A stretch of 7,491 bases of DNA. Origin: an uncultured Lachnospiraceae bacterium. GTDB taxonomy: Bacteria; Bacillota_A; Clostridia; Lachnospirales; Lachnospiraceae. The notes beneath the pieces are model-generated. The model did not search any database, was not told the DNA's origin, and worked only from the letters and a program-made list of their open reading frames with translations. Shown piece after piece: positions 1 through 4,872 of the stretch (the stretch's first letter is position 1; each line of letters opens with the position of its first letter). Location: positions 1 through 7,491 of the forward strand of contig CAJKKX010000104.1 in NCBI GenBank assembly GCA_905200565.1, given 5' to 3'. Both the position numbers and the translations under genes were made by a program.

Positions 1-47
1 GAGTCGGGTCACATGCGTGACAGTGGAAGCTTCATCCACGGGACAGT
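1..47 (+). promoter_or_regulatory. 3' half of a NiCo (czcD)-type metal riboswitch aptamer, cut by the window edge
   Basis: The order of elements matches what I remember of the NiCo riboswitch: an AGYCGG junction (2-7, here AGUCGG), a stem-loop P3 (8-12 with 17-21, loop AUGC), a single A (22), a stem-loop P4 (23-27 with 35-39), then GGGACAG at 40-46. In the family, GGGACAG follows P4 directly, as here. The P1 5' strand and P2 lie left of the window. Known members bind Co2+ and Ni2+ (Fe2+ has also been reported) and turn on CDF efflux genes, and a CDF gene follows here. The 3' part of the aptamer is also the 5' arm of a terminator, so metal binding should prevent termination. Family comparison is from memory and not searched. 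Confidence 0.72.
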
Positions 48-79
48 TGTTGCTTATACTGATTCGTGGGTGTTTTTTT
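34..79 (+). terminator. Intrinsic terminator acting as the riboswitch expression platform
   Basis: Positions 34-47 pair with 58-71 over 14 positions, with G-U pairs and one A-A mismatch (43/62), around a 10-base loop. Seven T follow directly (73-79). The 5' arm contains the riboswitch P4 3' strand (35-39) and the conserved GGGACAG, so the ligand-bound aptamer and the terminator exclude each other. This predicts an ON switch: without metal, transcription stops before the efflux gene. Confidence 0.8.
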
Positions 80-157
80 ATTCAAAAAAGCAATTCTTCG
101 AAAACCCCACATATATTTAGTGCCATAGAGCTATCTTATCTTTGGGAGGTAACTGAT

Positions 158-1066
158 ATGGAGAAAAACAGAATCGCACAGGAAAATGATTTTCAGAAAC
201 CCGCCAACAAGGTATCGGCTGTAACGATCGCAGCAAATGCATTGCTCGCCGTTTTCAAACTGTTTGCCGGAGTTTTCGCGCATTCCAGCGCAATGATCAG
301 CGACGCCGTTCATTCCGCGTCCGATGTGTTCAGCACGATTGTGGTGATCATCGGCATCCGGCTTGCATCGAAGGAATCCGACCGCGAACACCCCTACGGG
401 CACGAGCGGATGGAGTGTGTCGCCGCTATCGTCCTCGCAATGGTACTTTTTATCACCGGACTCGGTATTGGTGCGGATGCACTGCAGGACATTCTGCGCG
501 GCGATTACAGCAATCTGCAGGTACCGGGTATTCTGGCGCTGGCTGCCGCCGTTATTTCCATCGCGGTGAAGGAAATGATGTTCTGGTACACCAGGTTCTA
601 CGCGAAAAAAATTGATTCCAGCGCTCTGATGGCGGACGCCTGGCATCACCGCTCCGACGCCTTTTCTTCCGTCGGCGCGCTCATCGGTATCGCAGGCGCA
701 AGGCTAGGCTTCCCGATCATGGATTCCATCGCCAGCCTGGTTATTTTCGTGTTTATTGTGAAAGCAGCATTTGATATTTTCAAGGATGCGGTTGATAAGA
801 TGGTAGATCATTCCTGCGACGAGGAAACGGAAGGCCAGATTCGCGACTGCGCAATGAAAAATCCCAATGTGCTTGGGCTTGACCTGCTCCAGACGCGTAT
901 ATTCGGCAACAAAATATATGTGGATATCGAAATTCTTGTGGACGGCTCCTATCCGCTCTGGAAAGCGCACAAGGTTGCCGAGACGGTGCATGATGATATC
1001 GAGCAGAGTTTTCCGAAAATTAAACATATTATGGTGCATGTAAATCCGGCGGAAGTGACGGAGTGA
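158..1066 (+). CDS. Cation diffusion facilitator (CDF) family divalent metal efflux transporter
   Basis: The protein has 302 residues, the usual CDF length. It is expected to export divalent metal ions (Co, Ni, Zn, Fe or Mn class) across the membrane in exchange for protons. Visible features are about six membrane segments; an HxxxD pair in the second (H52, D56, with D49 just before); a second HxxxD pair in the fifth (H163, D167, within AWHHRSD); a cytoplasmic loop H78/H82 (HPYGH) resembling the YiiP zinc site; and a cytoplasmic C-terminal domain from about 213 with H271, H278 and H294. The ATG at 158 is chosen because GGGAGGT (144-150) sits at proper spacing. A longer in-frame reading from 17 would run through the riboswitch and has no such site. 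The riboswitch upstream points to Ni/Co or Fe as the regulating metal, but transport specificity cannot be read from sequence. Confidence 0.93.
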   Translation: MEKNRIAQENDFQKPANKVSAVTIAANALLAVFKLFAGVFAHSSAMISDAVHSASDVFSTIVVIIGIRLASKESDREHPYGHERMECVAAIVLAMVLFITGLGIGADALQDILRGDYSNLQVPGILALAAAVISIAVKEMMFWYTRFYAKKIDSSALMADAWHHRSDAFSSVGALIGIAGARLGFPIMDSIASLVIFVFIVKAAFDIFKDAVDKMVDHSCDEETEGQIRDCAMKNPNVLGLDLLQTRIFGNKIYVDIEILVDGSYPLWKAHKVAETVHDDIEQSFPKIKHIMVHVNPAEVTE

Positions 1067-1071
1067 AAATA

Positions 1072-1096
1072 CCGCCCGGAAAATTTCCCCGGGCGG
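1072..1096. terminator. Shared bidirectional terminator between convergent genes
   Basis: An 8-bp perfect GC-rich stem (CCGCCCGG 1072-1079 with CCGGGCGG 1089-1096) has a 9-base loop. It lies 5 bases after the CDF stop and 8 bases after the stop of the convergent flavoprotein gene. On the minus strand TATTTT follows at once. On the plus strand the T run (ATTTTT) comes about 10 bases later, so termination is probably better leftward. Confidence 0.75.
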
Positions 1097-1104
1097 CAGA
1101 TATC

Positions 1105-1608
1105 TCATTTTTGCTTTCTCTGCTCTGCATGGCTGCGCCTCTTTTTGTCGTGAATTTTCCCGGTCATCTGTTCGACAACGAGCTTAAATACCCTGGTTTT
1201 CGCCACAACCGCCGGATTAAACGGGAAATCCCCTTCGCGGTAATGCTCCATGAGAATCCGCAGCGCCGCAAGCTTTTCCTCATCGGGAACCATCTCAATA
1301 TGTCCGCGCCCGATCACGCTCTCATAATCCATCGTACAACTGCAGTTATCCTCCCCGCACCACAGCTCGTGTCCGCAGTCCATCTCAAAGCCCGCCCGGC
1401 TGTCCTGCCGCATCAGCTCATACTTCGTGCCATCCGGTGCGCCGTGAAAATAAAGCTCCGCCCTGCCATCCTTCACCGCCAGCCCAAAATTGAGCGGCAA
1501 TATATAAGGATAGCCGCCGTCGTTCAGAGCGATACGGCACACATCGCATTTTTTCATGATCGCAATTAATTCCTCGAAATCCGTTACTTCTCTGTCTTTG
1601 CGTCTCAT
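1105..1608 (-). CDS. Pyridoxamine 5'-phosphate oxidase-like / NimA-like FMN-binding protein
   Basis: The protein has 167 residues and matches the small FMN-binding split-barrel family annotated as pyridoxamine 5'-phosphate oxidase-like or nitroimidazole-resistance (Nim) proteins. Recognisable parts are the N-terminal MRRKDREVTD followed by a helix; a strand pair CRIALNDGGYPYILPLNFG (24-42); LYFHGAPDGTK (52-62), where the His belongs to the conserved YFHxAxxGxK motif; MDYESVIGRGHIE (93-105); and a C-terminal VFKLVVEQMTGK (140-151). Such proteins bind flavin and reduce small molecules; the true substrate is unknown. Cysteines are many (21, 24, 78, 84, 89, 91). The start is ATG 1608 with AGGGAGAC (1613-1620) upstream; a TTG at 1629 would overlap the preceding gene and lacks a better site. 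It is the second gene of an operon with the NUDIX gene, 13 bases apart. Confidence 0.85.
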   Translation of the reverse strand: MRRKDREVTDFEELIAIMKKCDVCRIALNDGGYPYILPLNFGLAVKDGRAELYFHGAPDGTKYELMRQDSRAGFEMDCGHELWCGEDNCSCTMDYESVIGRGHIEMVPDEEKLAALRILMEHYREGDFPFNPAVVAKTRVFKLVVEQMTGKIHDKKRRSHAEQRKQK

Positions 1609-1612
1609 AAAA

Positions 1613-1620
1613 GTCTCCCT
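1613..1620 (-). promoter_or_regulatory. Ribosome binding site fixing the flavoprotein start
   Basis: AGGGAGAC on the minus strand lies one base after the NUDIX stop codon and four bases before ATG 1608. It favours that ATG over the TTG at 1629. Confidence 0.7.
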
Positions 1621-1621
1621 C

Positions 1622-2242
1622 TTAATCAATCAGCGTCTTCCAGTTCTCCGCGTGATACGCTTCAAAACACATCAAAATCTGCTCCTCGTTATTCTTTTCC
1701 TGCGCGAGCGGCGGCAGCTTGTCCCTGCCAAAATAGCGGCTCTCCACAGTTTCAATATTCTCCTTAAAGAAACCGCCGGTGACGGAGCAGAGCGCGAACA
1801 CCTTGCAGATCTTATAGGCATAGATTGGAAGGTTGTGCTTTTCGCGATCCTGCACCGCGATCACGAGATCGACGGTGACGTCCAGCCCGGCCTCTTCCTT
1901 TACTTCTTTTATGATGTTTTCCTTCACGGATACATTGACGTCCACCCAGCCGCCCGGCAATGACCAGGTTCCGTTTTTCTCTTTTACAAGAAGAATTTTA
2001 TCGTCCTTAAAAATCGCTGCGCGCGTATCAAGCTTTGGCGTCTGATAACCCACGTCGCCGCAGAACAAATCCTTCACCTTTTCCAGCGGAATTTCCGTCT
2101 TATAGCTGAGCATTTCCGCAGCAATCTCCCGGATACGCCCGTATCTCTCCAGATCGAAGCTGTCTTTTCCATAAAATAAACCTGCCTGTGCGATGCTCTG
2201 CAGCTCTACCGCCCAATCGAGCCATTTTTCATTCTTTTCCAT
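1622..2242 (-). CDS. NUDIX hydrolase with NUDIX N-terminal domain (YjhB-like, probable ADP-ribose pyrophosphatase class)
   Basis: The protein has 206 residues. Its first ~65 residues (KWLDWAVELQSIAQAGL and onward) match the helical N-terminal domain found in Bacillus YjhB-type NUDIX proteins, joined by GYQTPKLDTRAAIF to the NUDIX fold. The NUDIX box spans 98-120: G98, five residues, V104, seven residues, then KEVKEEAGL. The catalytic EE pair (E116, E117) and E113 are present, but the usual first glutamate is V104 and the usual arginine is K112. The family cleaves nucleoside diphosphates linked to another group; ADP-ribose is the usual annotation, not proven here. ATG 2242 is preferred over ATG 2254 because GAGG (2249-2252) is well spaced for it and the protein then starts like its relatives. 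First gene of an operon with the flavoprotein. Confidence 0.9.
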   Translation of the reverse strand: MEKNEKWLDWAVELQSIAQAGLFYGKDSFDLERYGRIREIAAEMLSYKTEIPLEKVKDLFCGDVGYQTPKLDTRAAIFKDDKILLVKEKNGTWSLPGGWVDVNVSVKENIIKEVKEEAGLDVTVDLVIAVQDREKHNLPIYAYKICKVFALCSVTGGFFKENIETVESRYFGRDKLPPLAQEKNNEEQILMCFEAYHAENWKTLID

Positions 2243-2248
2243 ACGTTT

Positions 2249-2252
2249 CCTC
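2249..2252 (-). promoter_or_regulatory. Ribosome binding site deciding the NUDIX start
   Basis: GAGG followed by AAACGT and then ATG 2242 is a standard six-base spacing. For ATG 2254 the only purine run (GGCGGAA) touches the start codon and is too close. Confidence 0.6.
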
Positions 2253-2325
2253 ATTTCCGCCGGTCATTCCTGCCCGCTCAAAATTTTTTCAGACGCTCCG
2301 CATCCGAAAGTGTATTCTTTCTTTT

Positions 2326-2354
2326 ACAATATCCAGTTTTTCCACCCTTGTCAA
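2326..2354 (-). promoter_or_regulatory. Sigma-A-type promoter for the NUDIX-flavoprotein operon
   Basis: On the minus strand a perfect TTGACA (2349-2354) and TATTGT (2326-2331) are exactly 17 bases apart. The predicted transcript starts near 2319 and has a leader of about 75 bases. I see no operator-like repeat around it. Confidence 0.7.
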
Positions 2355-2366
2355 TGAAAATCACGC

Positions 2367-2395
2367 TTGCATATTGTATATACTAGGCATATACT
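2367..2395 (+). promoter_or_regulatory. Sigma-A-type promoter for the acetyltransferase gene
   Basis: TTGCAT (2367-2372) and TATACT (2390-2395) are 17 bases apart and point rightward, back to back with the NUDIX promoter 12 bases away. The predicted start near 2402 leaves a leader of about 105 bases. A second, weaker candidate in that leader is a TGCTATATA extended -10 at 2474-2482, with only a poor -35. Confidence 0.6.
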
Positions 2396-2508
2396 TATTT
2401 CTGACACAAACGGAGCCGCTGCGCCTGCACCCTTTTTACCGGAAGCACGCCCCCTGTTCTGTCAAAAAAATTATGCTATATACTACAGAAATTCAGAAAG
2501 GAATCCGC

Positions 2509-3099
2509 ATGATAAACAGAAAAGATATTTGCATCCGCGCCGTCACACCGGATGACGCGCAGCAGCTTTTAGATATTTACACACCCTATGTAGAAAAAAC
2601 GGCGATCACCTTTGAATATGACGTGCCGACATTAGAGGAATTTCAAAACCGCATCCGCAAAACGCTGCAGCGTTACCCGTATATTGCCGCGGAAAAGGAC
2701 GGCGAGCTTCTCGGCTACGCCTACACCGGTCCCTTCGTCGGCAGAGCGGCTTATGACTGGGCTGTGGAGACAAGCATTTACCTGCGCGAGGACTGCCGCA
2801 AAATGGGCATCGGGAAAATGCTCTATGAAAAAATCGAGGAAATCTCCCGGGCGCAGAACATTCTCAGCCTGAATGCCTGCATCGGTCTCCCGGAAATCCC
2901 GGACGAGCATCTGGACGACAACAGCGTGCGGTTTCATGCACACATCGGCTTTGATATGGTCGGAGAATTCCACAAGTGCGGCTACAAATTCGGCACCTGG
3001 TACAACATGGTCTGGATGGAGAAAATGATCGCCGAACATCCGGCTGTTCCCGCGCCGATCATTGCTTTCCCCGATTTGGATATAAAATACCTGTTTTAA
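2509..3099 (+). CDS. GNAT family N-acetyltransferase (phosphinothricin acetyltransferase/YncA-like)
   Basis: The protein has 196 residues. It resembles the Pat/YncA branch of GNAT enzymes, which move acetyl from acetyl-CoA to the amino group of small amino acid-like compounds (methionine sulfone or sulfoximine, phosphinothricin). Visible features are the N-terminal IRAVTPDDAQQLLDIY; TFEYDVPTLEEFQNRI (34-49), a hallmark of this branch; DWAVETSIYL (83-92); the acetyl-CoA loop RKMGIG (97-102); NSVRFHAHIGFDMVGEFH (138-155); and GTWYNMVWMEK (162-172). About 20 residues of proline-rich and hydrophobic tail follow the domain. AAAGGA (2497-2502) is six bases before ATG 2509; the longer in-frame reading from 2188 runs through both promoters and the opposite gene. 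Substrate unknown; it stands alone as one transcription unit. Confidence 0.9.
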   Translation: MINRKDICIRAVTPDDAQQLLDIYTPYVEKTAITFEYDVPTLEEFQNRIRKTLQRYPYIAAEKDGELLGYAYTGPFVGRAAYDWAVETSIYLREDCRKMGIGKMLYEKIEEISRAQNILSLNACIGLPEIPDEHLDDNSVRFHAHIGFDMVGEFHKCGYKFGTWYNMVWMEKMIAEHPAVPAPIIAFPDLDIKYLF

Positions 3100-3117
3100 T
3101 CATAAGCCACGGGCAAA

Positions 3118-3149
3118 AATGACCGGATAGCCTCCAAAGTCCGGTCATT
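3118..3149 (-). terminator. Intrinsic terminator, best for leftward transcripts
   Basis: A 10-bp perfect stem (3118-3127 with 3140-3149) has a 12-base loop. On the minus strand it runs into TTTTTG, a proper U tract, so it should end transcripts from the ATPase gene and perhaps the sigma/anti-sigma operon. It lies 19 bases after the acetyltransferase stop and may also slow rightward transcripts, though no T run follows on that side. Confidence 0.7.
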
Positions 3150-3158
3150 CTCCCCAAA

Positions 3159-3268
3159 TCATATCATAAACTGCTTCTGTTTTGCCATTTCTTCATTCAG
3201 AATATTGAAGCTGGGAATCTTCCAGATTCGTAATTCATCCTGCAGCATTTTTCTGAATACATCCTGGA
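3159..3268 (-). pseudogene. Possible gene remnant downstream of the ATPase (identity unknown)
   Basis: On the minus strand an open frame runs from the repeat copy (3268) to a TGA at 3159-3161 and reads as plausible protein, for example FRKMLQDELRIWKIPSF then NILNEEMAKQKQF. It has no evident start of its own: the frame simply continues upstream through the repeat and into the ATPase 3' end. No ribosome binding site is seen before its internal ATGs. I do not recognise the family. It may be the tail of a gene lost when the ATPase cassette arrived, or chance. Confidence 0.25.
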
Positions 3269-3311
3269 ATTTATTAAAAAATCCCCCTCTTTCTACCCCA
3301 GCGGCACAATA
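3269..3311 (-). repeat. Direct repeat copy A: orphan 3' end of an anti-sigma (DUF4179) gene
   Basis: This 43-bp stretch matches 4829-4872 with one substitution (G for T) and one missing G in a G run. On the minus strand it encodes the last residues VPLG and the stop of the DUF4179 gene plus the following 23-24 non-coding bases. The neighbouring codons here read DWVIIVPLG-stop, without the rest of a gene. It begins 15 bases after the ATPase stop codon. Confidence 0.85.
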
Positions 3312-3325
3312 ATCACCCAGTCGTT

Positions 3326-4735
3326 TTAACGCATTTCCATTAATTTTCTGATGTCCACAAGAATAATATTCTCATTTTTTTCTGCTTCTTCCGTCACTGC
3401 CTGTGTAAAACCAGTTTTTGAAAAAAGTATAAACCACGTATTTGTTCTTCTGGGATTGAAAACATCCGCTTTCTTCTGCAGTCCGTAAAGCACTGCCAGA
3501 TCAAGTTTTTCATTACGCCATTTACATTCGCCAATCAGATAATCCTTCCCATCGTTTGCAATCAGGTCTATTTCCACCTGCTTTCTGGTAACCGGATCCG
3601 TTCCCCACCATCTTCCGATAGACGTAAACAGAATAGGCAGTTTGCCTTTTGCATTCTGTGCTATCATATAATCCATGCATACTTTTTCAAATACAAGACC
3701 CATATAGCTGCTATAATCCGGTTCTATCCGTTTTATCCATACGACATCTCCTGCACCGGTTTCAATCAGGGTTCTGTTTGTAAAAACATACCGGTACCAG
3801 AATCGGAACATAAAGTCAGATATTCCATAAAGTGTCTTTCTGGAAGATTCTTTCTCACCAAAAGGTGTTTCCTTATAAAGAATTCCCAACTCACAGAGCG
3901 TTTTAATATATTTCAGACATTTTGCAGCATCTTCACCTATCTTTGTCGAAATTTCATTAGCTTTTGTATATCCTCTCGCAATTGCTTCAATAATAGCACT
4001 GTATATACCAGGTTCCTGCACTTCCTGGCGCAAAAGCAGAAGCGGTTCCTCGTACAAATAAGATGTATTTTTTAAAAATGCTCTTTTGATATTTTCTTCA
4101 AAGGTTTCATTTTTTTCAATCTGCTGCAGATACAAAGGTGTTCCCCCAAACGCTCCATATAATTCCAGCTTTTCTGCATCAGAAAATCCCTCCATAAATT
4201 CAGCACCCGTCTGATAGCTAAAGGGCTTCATGTGAAGCTGCCCGGTCCTTCTTCCGAAAAGAGGACTTTGAGAGCCAAGCACTTCCTTTTCCATAAAACC
4301 CATATAACTTCCACACAGTACAATAAACAAATTACCATTTTTCAGGCGGTGATCAATCAAATGCTGAAATTCCGAAAGCAATGCCCGGTTCTTTCTTACA
4401 AGATACGGAAATTCATCAATTACAAGCACCAATCTCTGATCTTTCTGACGTTCATCAATATATGATAATGCATTGGTCCAGGACGAAAACGATTCCAGGT
4501 TCGTTTCATTGTAAAATTGAAATACCTGTACTGAAAATTTCTCCAAGTTTAATTTTTCGTTACTTTGCTCTGCTGAATAAAAAATATTGTCTTTATCTTT
4601 GCAAAATTCATTGAGCAGAGTCGTTTTTCCTATACGCCTGCGCCCATATAATACAAACAGCTGAAATTTGTGCTGTGCATACATTTCATTCAGGTCAGCA
4701 AGTTCTTTTTCTCTCCCTATGAAAATATCCTGCAT
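3326..4735 (-). CDS. ATPase_2 / DUF234 protein (AAA-like ATPase with PD-(D/E)XK-like C-terminal domain)
   Basis: The protein has 469 residues, the usual length for archaeal-type ATPases of the ATPase_2 plus DUF234 architecture. The N-terminal FIGREKEL is followed by Walker A GRRRIGKTTL (31-40), Walker B LVLVIDEFPYL (102-112, D107/E108) and a sensor-like LCGSYMGFME (140-149). A winged-helix segment follows at about 250-295 (YTKANEISTKIGED onward). The C-terminal domain carries GLVFEKVC (346-353), VEIDLIA (387-393) and IGECKW (401-406); E350, D390, E403 and K405 fit a PD-(D/E)XK nuclease core, all intact. The biological role of the family is unknown, and nuclease activity is a prediction. GGAG (4745-4748) lies nine bases before ATG 4735. 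The gene is more AT-rich than its neighbours and flanked by a direct repeat, both suggesting acquisition. Confidence 0.92.
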   Translation of the reverse strand: MQDIFIGREKELADLNEMYAQHKFQLFVLYGRRRIGKTTLLNEFCKDKDNIFYSAEQSNEKLNLEKFSVQVFQFYNETNLESFSSWTNALSYIDERQKDQRLVLVIDEFPYLVRKNRALLSEFQHLIDHRLKNGNLFIVLCGSYMGFMEKEVLGSQSPLFGRRTGQLHMKPFSYQTGAEFMEGFSDAEKLELYGAFGGTPLYLQQIEKNETFEENIKRAFLKNTSYLYEEPLLLLRQEVQEPGIYSAIIEAIARGYTKANEISTKIGEDAAKCLKYIKTLCELGILYKETPFGEKESSRKTLYGISDFMFRFWYRYVFTNRTLIETGAGDVVWIKRIEPDYSSYMGLVFEKVCMDYMIAQNAKGKLPILFTSIGRWWGTDPVTRKQVEIDLIANDGKDYLIGECKWRNEKLDLAVLYGLQKKADVFNPRRTNTWFILFSKTGFTQAVTEEAEKNENIILVDIRKLMEMR

Positions 4736-4747
4736 TTCCTACATCTC

Positions 4748-4798
4748 CACATCATAATTAACTTTTAAGTAAATAACTTTCAAGTTAATTATGATGTG
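4748..4798. promoter_or_regulatory. Operator-like inverted repeat over the ATPase promoter
   Basis: A 17-bp perfect inverted repeat (4748-4764 with 4782-4798) surrounds a 17-base centre. Within it are two tandem 14-bp dyads, TAACTTTTAAGTAA (4759-4772) and TAACTTTCAAGTTA (4774-4787), with centres 15 bp apart. The ATPase -10 lies in the right arm and the predicted start in the centre, so most of the left-reading first arm is not transcribed. That favours a DNA operator over an RNA hairpin. The winged-helix part of the ATPase makes self-regulation conceivable. Confidence 0.65.
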
Positions 4799-4816
4799 CT
4801 TTTTTCAATTTGTCAA
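4788..4816 (-). promoter_or_regulatory. Sigma-A-type promoter of the ATPase gene
   Basis: On the minus strand TTGACA (4811-4816) and CATAAT (4788-4793) are 17 bases apart. The predicted start is near 4781, giving a leader of about 45 bases. The -35 also overlaps a small palindrome AAGCTGTCAGCTT (4815-4827). The promoter lies inside the presumed inserted segment, so the gene carries its own expression signals. Confidence 0.75.
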
Positions 4817-4828
4817 GCTGTCAGCTTT

Positions 4829-4872
4829 ATTTATTAAAAAATCCCCCCTCTTTCTACCCAAGCGGCACAATA
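4829..4872 (-). repeat. Direct repeat copy B: 3' end of the intact DUF4179 gene
   Basis: This is the 44-bp partner of 3269-3311, in the same orientation. It covers the last six codons (YIVPLG region), the TAG stop and 25 bases beyond, including a G run, a T6 run and AATAAAT. Similarity ends at both sides. Confidence 0.85.

Larger units (their letters stand above)
3269..4828 (-). mobile_element. Candidate inserted cassette: ATPase gene plus promoter, bracketed by a gene-end duplication
   Basis: The 1560-bp unit consists of one repeat copy, the AT-rich ATPase gene, its operator and its promoter. It lies exactly between two copies of the DUF4179 gene end, so removing it would rejoin the intact sigma/anti-sigma operon to the terminator at 3118-3149. 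Duplication of a gene's 3' end that leaves the gene intact is typical of site-specific integration or of recombination between short repeats. No integrase, transposase or terminal inverted repeats are visible, so the mechanism is open; decay of a tandem DUF4179 paralogue is the main alternative. Confidence 0.4.

Noticed and set aside
17..157. N-terminal extension of the CDF transporter starting at 17
   Set aside because: It would translate the riboswitch and terminator; the ATG at 158 has a clear GGGAGGT site and gives the family's normal N-terminus.
1063..1963. Two plus-strand open frames opposite the flavoprotein and NUDIX genes
   Set aside because: They mirror recognised genes on the other strand, have no ribosome binding site and resemble no protein family.
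2261..3149. Shared GGTCATTC-type words at 2262 and 3143 as a distant repeat
   Set aside because: The match is under ten bases and does not extend, so it is consistent with chance.
4748..4798. The long inverted repeat as terminator of the sigma/anti-sigma operon
   Set aside because: The stem is AT-rich and no T run follows on the minus strand; its overlap with the ATPase promoter suits an operator better.
3269..4872. Insertion sequence or integron-like element around the ATPase
   Set aside because: No transposase, integrase, terminal inverted repeats or short target duplication can be seen; only the gene-end repeat supports mobility, so it is kept as a candidate cassette.
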